From NCBI RefSeq assembly GCF_018760785.1, contig NZ_JAHHZO010000004.1, positions 124,001 through 188,000 on the forward strand: a stretch of DNA of 64,000 nt. The letters run 5' to 3'. The position numbers and the translations under genes are program-made. Below, piece by piece: positions 43,848 to 51,534 of the stretch; position 1 is the stretch's first letter; every line of letters starts with the position of its first letter. This DNA is from Rhizobium sp. CSW-27 (GTDB lineage Bacteria > Pseudomonadota > Alphaproteobacteria > Rhizobiales > Rhizobiaceae). The notes under the pieces are model-generated. The model did not search any database. It was given only the letters and a program-made list of their open reading frames with translations, and was not told where the DNA came from.

Positions 43848-43855
43848 GAAATTCC

Positions 43856-44170
43856 TCAGGCTGCGATGAAGGCGGGATCAGCGGGGGCATAACCGCTGGC
43901 ATAATCCATAGTCGGGCCGGCGGCGCGAATGCGCTCGCGCAGGCGCAGCGGCCGGATCTGGCCGGCGACCTCTTCCACCTCGATGACATTCACGTCAACA
44001 ACGAGATTGGCGGAAAAATCGCGCTTGCCGATGGCTTCCAGCGAGGCTTCGGCCTCCGCGTGACGGGCGACCAGCGCATCCTGCAGCCGCTCCGTCCATT
44101 CACCGCTGGCGTTCAGCCAGACGGCGATGCCGTCGGTCAACCGGTTGGCGGTCAGAACCTTGTCTGTCAT
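43856..44170 (-). CDS. DUF2849 protein
   Basis: 104 residues, DUF2849: VLTANRLTDGIAVWLNASGE at the start and LVVDVNVIEVEEVAGQIRPL then LRERIRAAGPTMDYASGYAP at the end. It sits directly before cysI in many alphaproteobacteria and is believed to work with sulfite reductase, but no activity is known. It is the first gene of the minus-strand cys unit; its promoter must lie in the 290 bases up to the divergent deaminase gene. Confidence 0.87.
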   Translation of the reverse strand: MTDKVLTANRLTDGIAVWLNASGEWTERLQDALVARHAEAEASLEAIGKRDFSANLVVDVNVIEVEEVAGQIRPLRLRERIRAAGPTMDYASGYAPADPAFIAA

Positions 44171-44460
44171 GGCCTTGTCATCCCTGTCCGTCGCGGATCG
44201 GAGCGCCCGCCCGACCCATGCATGAAGTCGCGGCCATTATGTCAGAGCCAATCCCCCGCTTGAAGAAACGGCAATCCTTCCTCGTTGCGGCTGCGGTATT
44301 TCTGTTCCCGCATTGCCGGACGAGGGAGAAAATGCACCCGCCTGCCACCGGCGCCGACGTCATCCACACATGACTTGCCCCGCGCGCAGAAACGGGATTT
44401 CCCGCGCCGCACACACGGCTTAAGGTCTCGCAAGGAAACAGGTTTAGAGGAAGACTGCTC

Positions 44461-45048
44461 GTGAGCACCCACAGCATTGCCGAACGTCTGCTGGACGTGA
44501 TCGAGAACGATATCATTCCGCTAACGGCGCGCGGCGTCGCAGCCGGCAACAAGGTGTTCGGGGCAGCGATCCTGCGCAAGTCGGACCTCTCTCTGGTCCT
44601 GGCCGAAACGAACAACGAGCTGGAAAACCCGCTCTGGCATGGCGAGGTGCACACGCTGAAACGTTTCTACGAGATGGGCGAGGTGCCGGACACGAAGGAC
44701 CTCATCTTCCTCTCGACGCACGAACCCTGCACCATGTGCATGTCGGCGATCACCTGGGCGGGCTTCGACAATTTCTACTACTTCTTCAGCCACGAGGATT
44801 CGCGCGATGCCTTTGCCATTCCGCACGATCTGAAGATCCTGAAAGAGGTGTTCGCCCTGGAGCCCGGCGGCTATCGCCGGAAGAACGCCTTCTGGAATTC
44901 CTTTGCCATTGCCGATCTGGCGGAGACGGAGGAGCCCGCCACCCGCGAGGCGCTGAAGGCACGCATCGCCGAGATCAAGACGCGCTACAACGCGCTGTCG
45001 GACACTTACCAGGCGAGCAAGACGGACAACAAGATTCCGCTCAACTGA
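44461..45048 (+). CDS. Nucleoside deaminase (CDA fold)
   Basis: 195 residues with the zinc motifs of cytidine/deoxycytidylate/guanine deaminases: HGEVHTLKRF (His and Glu of HxE) and EPCTMCMSAI (PCxxC). The long C-terminal helices and WAGFDNFYYFFSHEDSRDAF differ from TadA, so tRNA editing is unlikely; the substrate is a free base or nucleoside not identifiable here. GTG 44461 is the start, with AGAGGAAGA upstream. The mazG start is 24 bases downstream, suggesting a nucleotide-cleaning operon. Confidence 0.83.
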   Translation: MSTHSIAERLLDVIENDIIPLTARGVAAGNKVFGAAILRKSDLSLVLAETNNELENPLWHGEVHTLKRFYEMGEVPDTKDLIFLSTHEPCTMCMSAITWAGFDNFYYFFSHEDSRDAFAIPHDLKILKEVFALEPGGYRRKNAFWNSFAIADLAETEEPATREALKARIAEIKTRYNALSDTYQASKTDNKIPLN

Positions 45049-45072
45049 CGCGAAACCCGAAAAGGAACGAGG

Positions 45073-45903
45073 ATGGAACCCTCCAAGGATATCGCGCGCC
45101 TGCTCGACCTGATGGCGGCGCTGCGCCACCCAGAAACCGGCTGCCCCTGGGATGTCGAGCAGAGTTTCGAGACGATCAAGCCCTATACGATCGAAGAAGC
45201 CTACGAGGTGGCGGATGCCATCGAGCGCAAGGATCTCGACGACCTGAAGGACGAACTGGGCGACCTGCTTTTCCAGGTGGTGTTCCACGCGCAGATGGCC
45301 TCCGAAGCGGGCGAATTTTCGTTCGGCGACGTAGTGGAGGCGGTGATGACCAAGATGATCCGCCGCCATCCGCATGTCTTTGCCCGCTCCGATGTCTCGA
45401 CGCCGGAGGCGGTGAAGGTGCAGTGGGACGAGATCAAGGCGGTCGAAAAACGCGAACGGGCCGAACGGCGGGCGCGCCGCGGCATTGCGGAGGATTTTAA
45501 GGCCGGCTTCCTCGGTTCCGTCCAGCGCAGCCAGCCGGCGCTCACCGAGGCACTCAAACTGCAGGAGCGGGCCGCCAAGGTCGGTTTCGACTGGTCGGAG
45601 GCAGAGCCGATCCTCGACAAGATCGAGGAGGAAATCGCCGAACTGCGCGAGGCGCTGAAGGCGGGCGCACCGGAGAAGGTCAAGGACGAACTCGGCGACC
45701 TGATCTTCGCGCTGGTCAATATAGGCCGCCACTTGAAAGCAGATCCGGAGCAGGCCCTGCGCGGCACCAATACAAAATTCCGACGCCGATTCAACTATAT
45801 AGAAAAATCTCTTCAGGAAGCGAATGCTTCACTTGAAGCGGCATCACTGGATCGGATGGAAGAACTTTGGCAGGCCGCGAAACGGTTTGAACACAACGAC
45901 TGA
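45073..45903 (+). CDS. mazG: Nucleoside triphosphate pyrophosphohydrolase MazG
   Basis: 276 residues with two MazG domains. The first (about 25-105) has CPWDVEQSFETIKPYTIEEA and the Mg-binding EExxE/ExxD set in EEAYEVADAI and DELGDLLFQVVFHA; the second (about 170-255) has KIEEEIAELREAL and DELGDLIFALVNI. It hydrolyses NTPs, including non-canonical ones, to NMP and pyrophosphate. The length is normal. AAAGGAACGAGG precedes ATG 45073. It is coupled in space with the deaminase before it. Confidence 0.94.
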   Translation: MEPSKDIARLLDLMAALRHPETGCPWDVEQSFETIKPYTIEEAYEVADAIERKDLDDLKDELGDLLFQVVFHAQMASEAGEFSFGDVVEAVMTKMIRRHPHVFARSDVSTPEAVKVQWDEIKAVEKRERAERRARRGIAEDFKAGFLGSVQRSQPALTEALKLQERAAKVGFDWSEAEPILDKIEEEIAELREALKAGAPEKVKDELGDLIFALVNIGRHLKADPEQALRGTNTKFRRRFNYIEKSLQEANASLEAASLDRMEELWQAAKRFEHND

Positions 45904-45940
45904 AGATTCGCTTCAGGCGGAGCGGAAAGGCGGCAATGCC

Positions 45941-46531
45941 ATGGGTCTGCGCCAGATCCTGATTGGTGGAACCTCGCATGTCGGCAAGTCAACGCTTGCC
46001 GCCCGGCTGGCCGCGCGGCTTCAATGGCCGGTGGGATCGACGGACGACATGGCGCGCCATCCGGGGCGCCCCTGGCCTGACCCGCGCCCGCAGGTGGCCG
46101 AGTTCTATGCCGGTCTGTCGCCCGAGACCATTCACTGGTTTCTGAAGGTGCATCACGACAACATGTGGCCGCTGATCACCCAGCGCCTGGCTTCGACGGC
46201 CGCCCGGCAGGAAACACTGATCCTCGAAGGCTCTGCGCTGCGGCCGGAGCGGACCACAAGCCTTCGTTCAACGGAGCTTGCAGCCTTCCTGCTGCACCTG
46301 TCGCCGGAACGGCTGGTTCAGCGGATGCATGCGACCTCCGCCTATCGGGAACAGGACCGGTCGAGGCGCATGATCATCGATCGGTTCATCGACCGGTCGC
46401 TGCGTGACAGCGCCGATCTGCAGGCAAGCGCCCGGCAGCACGATGTCCCGATCCTCGACGCCGAGCAACCGGATCTGCTGGAGACCGTTCTCGACCATAT
46501 CGGCGGAGACGTCGCTGTCGGCGGAGCCTAA
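45941..46531 (+). CDS. P-loop kinase-like protein (2-phosphoglycerate kinase-related)
   Basis: 196 residues. A Walker A motif GGTSHVGKSTLAARLA begins at residue 8; TDDMARH, RQETLILEGSAL (Walker B-like) and a lid region rich in Arg (REQDRSRRMIIDRFIDRS) complete a small-molecule kinase fold. GTSHVGKST resembles 2-phosphoglycerate kinases and related AAA proteins, but the substrate is uncertain. ATG 45941 has GGAAAGG upstream; the ORF upstream overlaps mazG and is not used. It converges on hflX with 25 bases between stops. Confidence 0.7.
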   Translation: MGLRQILIGGTSHVGKSTLAARLAARLQWPVGSTDDMARHPGRPWPDPRPQVAEFYAGLSPETIHWFLKVHHDNMWPLITQRLASTAARQETLILEGSALRPERTTSLRSTELAAFLLHLSPERLVQRMHATSAYREQDRSRRMIIDRFIDRSLRDSADLQASARQHDVPILDAEQPDLLETVLDHIGGDVAVGGA

Positions 46532-46556
46532 GGCGCCACTCGCCGCGCTTGCGGCC

Positions 46557-47918
46557 CTAGCGTTCCCAGTCTTCCTTCTCGCGCACCGGCATCACGCCGA
46601 GCTTGCGTTCCAGCGCATTCGCCTGCTCCTCGGACAGACGCAGGTCGAAGGCAACGGAGCCATCCTCGCGGTCCTCACGCTGGTCGACCATGGCATTCTG
46701 GTAGACCCAGGAAATCAGCGAGAGCTTCTCCGGCGGCAGCACGATGGTGGTTTCGGTGACGACACCGGAAAGACGCCGGGCGATCTCCGCCATCAGTGCA
46801 TCGACGCCCTCGCCCGTGATGGCCGAAACAGCCATCACGTTGCTGCGCCCCACCGCCTTTTCCGCCACGGCATCATGCGCCTCCGGTGCCAGACGGTCGA
46901 TCTTGTTCCACACTTCGAGAATGCGCTCGTCACGCTCCTTCTCGTCGATGCCGAGGTCATCGAGGATGCGCAACACATCGGCCGACTGAGCGGCATTGTC
47001 CGGATCGGACATATCGCGCACATGCAGGATGAGATCCGCTTCCAGCACCTCTTCCAGCGTGGCGCGGAAGGCGGCGACCAGATGCGTCGGCAGATCGGAA
47101 ATGAAGCCAACGGTATCGGAGACGATCACGGTGCGGCCATGCGGCAGTTTCAGGCGGCGCAGCGTCGGATCGAGCGTGGCAAACAGCATGTCCTCGGCCA
47201 GCACGCCGGCGCCGGTGATGCGGTTGAACAGGGTCGACTTGCCGGCATTGGTATAGCCGACCAGTGCCACGATCGGATGCGGCACCTTGCGACGCTTGGC
47301 ACGGTGCAGCTGGCGGGTGCGCACCACCTGCTCCAGTTCCCGCTCGAGCCGCACGATCCGATCCTGCAGCAGGCGCCGGTCCGCTTCGATCTGCGTTTCG
47401 CCGGGACCGCCCATGAAGCCAGCCCCACCGCGCTGACGCTCCAGATGGGTCCAGCTGCGAACCAGACGGCCCTTCTGGTAATTGAGATGGGCAAGATCGA
47501 CCTGCAGCGTGCCCTCCTTGGTGGAGGCGCGGCGACCGAAAATCTCCAGAATGAGGCCCGTGCGGTCGATGACCTTGGCGTTCCATTCCTTTTCCAGATT
47601 GCGCTGCTGTACCGGCGTCAGCGGATGATCGACAATCACGAGACCCGCATCCTGCTCGTCGAGCAGCGCCTTGATCTCCTCGATCTTGCCGGTGCCGATC
47701 AGGGTTGCCGGCCGCGGCTGGCCGACCGGCACGATCAGCCCCTCGGCGATCGTCAGGTCGATGGCGCGGGCAAGGCCCACCGCCTCTTCGAGCCGGCTTT
47801 CATCCGAACGGCGCACGGCGGCCGGTGCGGCATCGCCCTGCGGCGCACGCGCCGGACGGTTCTGCTTGAGGACCGGCACGAGCACGACGGCGCGCATATC
47901 GTCGCGCCGCTTCTCCAT
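46557..47918 (-). CDS. hflX: Ribosome-associated GTPase HflX
   Basis: 453 residues. The N-terminal HflX domain includes IGTGKIEEIKALLDEQDAGLV-type text and GGPGETQIEADRRLLQDRI; the G domain has GYTNAGKSTLFN (G1), ATLDPT, DTVGFISDLP (G3) and WNKIDRL (G4). HflX splits stalled 70S ribosomes under stress. It follows hfq as in many proteobacteria. ATG 47918 is used here, but the frame is open for 18 further codons upstream and looks conserved in composition, so the true start may be non-AUG. Confidence 0.93.
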   Translation of the reverse strand: MEKRRDDMRAVVLVPVLKQNRPARAPQGDAAPAAVRRSDESRLEEAVGLARAIDLTIAEGLIVPVGQPRPATLIGTGKIEEIKALLDEQDAGLVIVDHPLTPVQQRNLEKEWNAKVIDRTGLILEIFGRRASTKEGTLQVDLAHLNYQKGRLVRSWTHLERQRGGAGFMGGPGETQIEADRRLLQDRIVRLERELEQVVRTRQLHRAKRRKVPHPIVALVGYTNAGKSTLFNRITGAGVLAEDMLFATLDPTLRRLKLPHGRTVIVSDTVGFISDLPTHLVAAFRATLEEVLEADLILHVRDMSDPDNAAQSADVLRILDDLGIDEKERDERILEVWNKIDRLAPEAHDAVAEKAVGRSNVMAVSAITGEGVDALMAEIARRLSGVVTETTIVLPPEKLSLISWVYQNAMVDQREDREDGSVAFDLRLSEEQANALERKLGVMPVREKEDWER

Positions 47919-48147
47919 GTCGGGAACGAGGGATTCATTGCTGATATCGCGAATGCTGATTGCCGTGGTCCTTCAGGATGACGCAACGCAAACCCCACAA
48001 TGCCGTACCGCCGGTCGCCCCATGCGGGCTTGCGGCAGGCAGGCGCGGATCGACACGATGCGCGGAAATTTCTGATCGCGCCAAGATGGGGCGATCAGAG
48101 ACGCAATTCAACCGCCAGCCCTTGAAATCCGCAGAGGTGCCGGACAA

Positions 48148-48390
48148 TCAGGCTGCGTTTTCCTCGCTTTCGAACATCTGCATCGGCTGTCCCGGCATGA
48201 TGGTCGAGATGGCGTGCTTGTAGACGAGCTGCGAATGCCCGTCCCTGCGCAGCAGCACGCAGAAATTATCGAAGGAGGTGACGACCCCCGTCAACTTGAC
48301 ACCATTGATCAAAAAGATGGTCAGGGAAATTTTTTGCTTCCGAACCGTGTTGAGAAACAGGTCCTGAAGATTCTGAGAACGTTCCGCCAT
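48148..48390 (-). CDS. hfq: RNA-binding protein Hfq
   Basis: 80 residues, complete: [20 protein letters not shown], the Sm1 motif [23 protein letters not shown] and Sm2 [13 protein letters not shown]. It binds small RNAs and mRNAs as a hexamer. The length is the alphaproteobacterial size. GAAAGAAG is upstream of ATG 48390. hflX starts about 230 bases downstream on the same strand. Confidence 0.98.
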   Translation of the reverse strand: MAERSQNLQDLFLNTVRKQKISLTIFLINGVKLTGVVTSFDNFCVLLRRDGHSQLVYKHAISTIMPGQPMQMFESEENAA

Positions 48391-48741
48391 GGCGCCGCTT
48401 CTTTCTTTCTTTGTTGCCGGCAGGATCGCCGGGAATGATCACGCGTGGAAGGACGAACCGGAAACCCTCTCCTGTCTCCGACGCCCGCATGACTGGTTAT
48501 CAAATCGCCGTCTTTTCCGCAACGCCGAATAAACCATTCCAAAGAACCGCTTGGGCTGGCTGCGAGGCAGCCTCCGGAGGCCTTTCAAAGCGCTTTCGAC
48601 AGCTTTCTGAGGCAACCGCAGGCATCGGACAGCGCCCTGGTTTCCTTCGCCTGCCGCCCGGCATCCACAGGCAATTGCAGGCATTGTCGACAAGTCAACT
48701 CCAGAATCAGTCTGGCGAGAACCAGCCGGAAGGCGCAAGCC
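48391..48741. other. Intergenic stretch between trkA and hfq
   Basis: About 350 bases without a supportable gene. The only clear structure is a short hairpin CCGGC/GCCGG near 48417-48432, close to hfq. The hfq promoter must lie here. Several short frames exist but have no ribosome sites or protein-like content. I see no small RNA with a terminator. Confidence 0.5.
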
Positions 48742-50118
48742 TCAGAAATACTGGATTGACACCCGGAACAGCTGCTCCACATCGCGCACCGCCTGGGCAG
48801 TGGCAAACAGCACCACGCGATCCTTCGCCCGGATCTTGGTTTCGCCATTCGGGCGGATGACCTGGCCATTGCGCAGGATGGCGCCGATGCGGATGCCGCG
48901 CGGCATGTCCAGCTCGCGGAAGGGCCGCCCGACCAGCGGCGATGTCTCCAGCGCTTCGGCCTCGATCACCTCGGCGGCGCCGTTCTGCACGGCATAGACC
49001 GAGCGGATGCGGCCCTTGCGCACATGCTGCAGCACGCGGGAAATCGTCACGGCACGCGGATTGATCAGCGAATCGATGTTGAGCGAGCGCGTCACCTCGC
49101 CGAGCGAGGAGGAATTGACCAGAACCAGATTGGACTTGCAGCCGAGCGCCTTGGCCATCACCGCGCCGAGGATGTTCGCCTGGTCATTGTTGGTCAGCGT
49201 CACCATCAGGTCGGCGTCCTGGATATCGGCCTGCTGCAGAATGCTCTGGTCGAGCGCGGAACCATGCAGCACGATGGCATGGCGCAGCTGCTCCGAAATC
49301 GCCACGGCCCGCTCGCGATCATTCTCGATGATCTTGATGCGCGTCTTCGGCTGCATCTCCTCGATGCGGCGGGCGACGTAATTGCCGATATTGCCGCCGC
49401 CGGCGATCACGATACGCGCCGCCTCCTGCTCCTCGTGACCGAACAGGCCGAGCGTGCGGCGCGTGTGGTCGCGCTGGCAGATGACATAGGCCAGGTCTCC
49501 CGCCTGCAGCTGGTCGGCGGAGCGCGGCACCGTCAGGCGACCCTGCCGATGGATGCCGACCACGGTGGCGACAAGATCGGGGAAAAGCTGGCTCAGTTGC
49601 TCGAGCGGCGTGTTGATGACCGGGCAGTCTTCCATGCACTCGATCGCCACCATGGCGATCTGGTCCTCGGCAAAGCGCGCCACATCGGTCGCGCCGGGAA
49701 AGGAGATGCGGCGCAGCACCATCTTGCCCACCTCGATCTCCGGCGAGATCGTCACATCGATGGACATGTTCTTGCTGCTGAAGAGATCGGCATATTCCGG
49801 CAGCAGATAGCTTTGCGAGCGGATGCGGGCGATCTTGGTGGGCACGCTGAACAGCGCATGCGCCACCTCACAGGCCACGATGTTGACCTCGTCATACAGC
49901 GTCACCGCAATGATCATGTCGGCCTGCTCGGCACCGGCCTTGGCCAGAACGTCCGGATGGGCGCCGTGCCCCACATAGCCGCGCACGTCCAGCGTGTCGG
50001 TGATGCCGTTGATCAGGGCTGCCGAGGTATCGATGACCGACACCTCGTTGTCTTCCTGGGACAGACGCTCGGCAATGCCGTAGCCCACCTGTCCCGCCCC
50101 GCAAATAATGACCTTCAT
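48742..50118 (-). CDS. trkA: Trk potassium uptake regulatory protein TrkA
   Basis: 458 residues with two RCK modules. Each has an NAD-binding Rossmann fold (MKVIICGAGQVGYGIAERLS at 1-20 and VIAGGGNIGNYVARRIEE at about 233-250) and a TrkA-C domain (ISFPGATDVARF..., IRIGAILRNGQVIRPNG). It gates the TrkH/TrkG K+ channel in response to NAD(H)/ATP; no trkH gene is in the window. It follows ntrX in the rhizobial order. ATG 50118 has AGGGGGCG upstream. Confidence 0.95.
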   Translation of the reverse strand: MKVIICGAGQVGYGIAERLSQEDNEVSVIDTSAALINGITDTLDVRGYVGHGAHPDVLAKAGAEQADMIIAVTLYDEVNIVACEVAHALFSVPTKIARIRSQSYLLPEYADLFSSKNMSIDVTISPEIEVGKMVLRRISFPGATDVARFAEDQIAMVAIECMEDCPVINTPLEQLSQLFPDLVATVVGIHRQGRLTVPRSADQLQAGDLAYVICQRDHTRRTLGLFGHEEQEAARIVIAGGGNIGNYVARRIEEMQPKTRIKIIENDRERAVAISEQLRHAIVLHGSALDQSILQQADIQDADLMVTLTNNDQANILGAVMAKALGCKSNLVLVNSSSLGEVTRSLNIDSLINPRAVTISRVLQHVRKGRIRSVYAVQNGAAEVIEAEALETSPLVGRPFRELDMPRGIRIGAILRNGQVIRPNGETKIRAKDRVVLFATAQAVRDVEQLFRVSIQYF

Positions 50119-50169
50119 GACGCCCCCTTCATGGCCGCGCCAAGCCGCACGGCGAGTCCTGATAGCATA

Positions 50170-51534
50170 TCAGACGCCGAGCGACTTCAACTTCCGATGC
50201 AGGGCGGACCGTTCCATGCCGACAAACTCGGCCGTGCGGGAAATGTTGCCGCCGAAACGGTTGATCTGCGCAACGAGATAGTCGCGCTCGAACATCTCGC
50301 GCGCCTCGCGCAGGGGCAACGTCATGATGTGATGATCGCCCTTGCCGGAAATCTTCGGCAGCATGTCGGCAAGATCGGTCGGCAGCATGTCGGCGGTGAT
50401 CGGCGAGTCGGGACCGTCGGTGCGGGCGAGAATCATCAGCCGTTCGATATTGTTGCGCAGCTGGCGGATATTGCCCGGCCAGTCATGCGCCTGCAGCACC
50501 GCCATGGCGTCGTCGCCGATCTTGCGCTGGCGGATGCCGGTCTGTTCGGAAATCTGGCGCATGTAGAGATCGACCAGGAAGGGAATGTCCTCGCGCCGCT
50601 CCGCCAGCGACGGCACCTTGATCGGCACGACCGCCAGCCGGTGATACAGATCCTCGCGGAAGATCCCCTCGCTGATCAGGTTTTCCAGATTGTAGGCGGT
50701 CGATGAGATGATGCGAACGTCCACCTTCACCCGCTTGGAGCCGCCGACGCGCTCGAACTGCTGGTCCACCAGAACGCGCAGGATCTTGTTCTGCGTCTCG
50801 CGCGGCATTTCACCCACTTCGTCGAGATAGAGAATGCCGCGATGGGCCTCTTCCAGGGCGCCGATCTTGCGCGGCTGGCCGGGACCTCCCTCCGTACCGA
50901 ACAGGGCGATTTCCATTCGCTCGGGCGTGATCGTGGCGGCGTTGAGCGCCACGAAGGGGCCACCGGCGCGCGAGGAACGGCGATGGATCATCCGCGCCAC
51001 CAGCTCCTTGCCGGAACCGGAGGGTCCTAGAATCATGATGCGGCTGTTGGTGGGCGAAACCTTGTCGATCGTCTGGCGCAGCTGGGAAATGGCCACCGAG
51101 GTGCCGATCAGTTCCACCGCATCGCCGGTGCGACGCTTCAGTTCCGTCACCTCGCGACGCAGCTTGGAGTTTTCCAGCGCCCGCTCGGCGATCAGGATCA
51201 GCCGATCCGCCTTGAACGGCTTTTCGATGAAGTCGAAGGCACCGCGCTTGATGGCGGAAACGGCCGTCTCGATATTGCCGTGACCGGAAATCATCACCAC
51301 CGGCAGGTCCGGATGGCGTGCCTTGATCTCGTCGAGCAGCGCCAGCCCGTCGAGCCGGCTGCCCTGCATCCAGATGTCCAGAAACACAAGACGCGGCACG
51401 CGGTCTGAAATGGCCGCCAGCGCGCTGTCGCTGTCATGGGCAGTGCGGGTTTCGTGCCCCTCGTCCGACAGAATGCCCGAAACGATCTCGCGGATGTCGG
51501 CCTCGTCATCCACAACCAGAATATCAGACGCCAT
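50170..51534 (-). CDS. ntrX: Nitrogen assimilation response regulator NtrX
   Basis: 454 residues: receiver domain (ILVVDDEADIREIVSGIL, LVFLDIWMQGSRLDG), sigma-54 AAA domain with Walker A GPSGSGKELVARMIHRRS and LYLDEVGEMP, and a Fis-type HTH at the end (SRTAEFVGMERSALHRKL). In place of the GAFTGA loop that touches sigma-54 it has IALFGTEGGPGQPRKIGALE, so it probably does not activate sigma-54 directly, as known for NtrX in alphaproteobacteria. ATG 51534 is preceded by AAGGAAG. It overlaps the ntrY stop by 11 bases. Confidence 0.94.
   Translation of the reverse strand: MASDILVVDDEADIREIVSGILSDEGHETRTAHDSDSALAAISDRVPRLVFLDIWMQGSRLDGLALLDEIKARHPDLPVVMISGHGNIETAVSAIKRGAFDFIEKPFKADRLILIAERALENSKLRREVTELKRRTGDAVELIGTSVAISQLRQTIDKVSPTNSRIMILGPSGSGKELVARMIHRRSSRAGGPFVALNAATITPERMEIALFGTEGGPGQPRKIGALEEAHRGILYLDEVGEMPRETQNKILRVLVDQQFERVGGSKRVKVDVRIISSTAYNLENLISEGIFREDLYHRLAVVPIKVPSLAERREDIPFLVDLYMRQISEQTGIRQRKIGDDAMAVLQAHDWPGNIRQLRNNIERLMILARTDGPDSPITADMLPTDLADMLPKISGKGDHHIMTLPLREAREMFERDYLVAQINRFGGNISRTAEFVGMERSALHRKLKSLGV

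Noticed and set aside
42153..43892. 579-residue plus-strand frame opposite cysI
   Set aside because: Shadow frame; siroheme and Fe-S motifs are all on the minus strand.
48411..48860. 149-residue frame in the trkA-hfq spacer
   Set aside because: Overlaps the end of trkA, has no ribosome site and low-complexity Pro/Arg content.
49024..50706. 560-residue plus-strand frame over trkA and ntrX
   Set aside because: Crosses the gap between two real minus-strand genes and lacks any domain.
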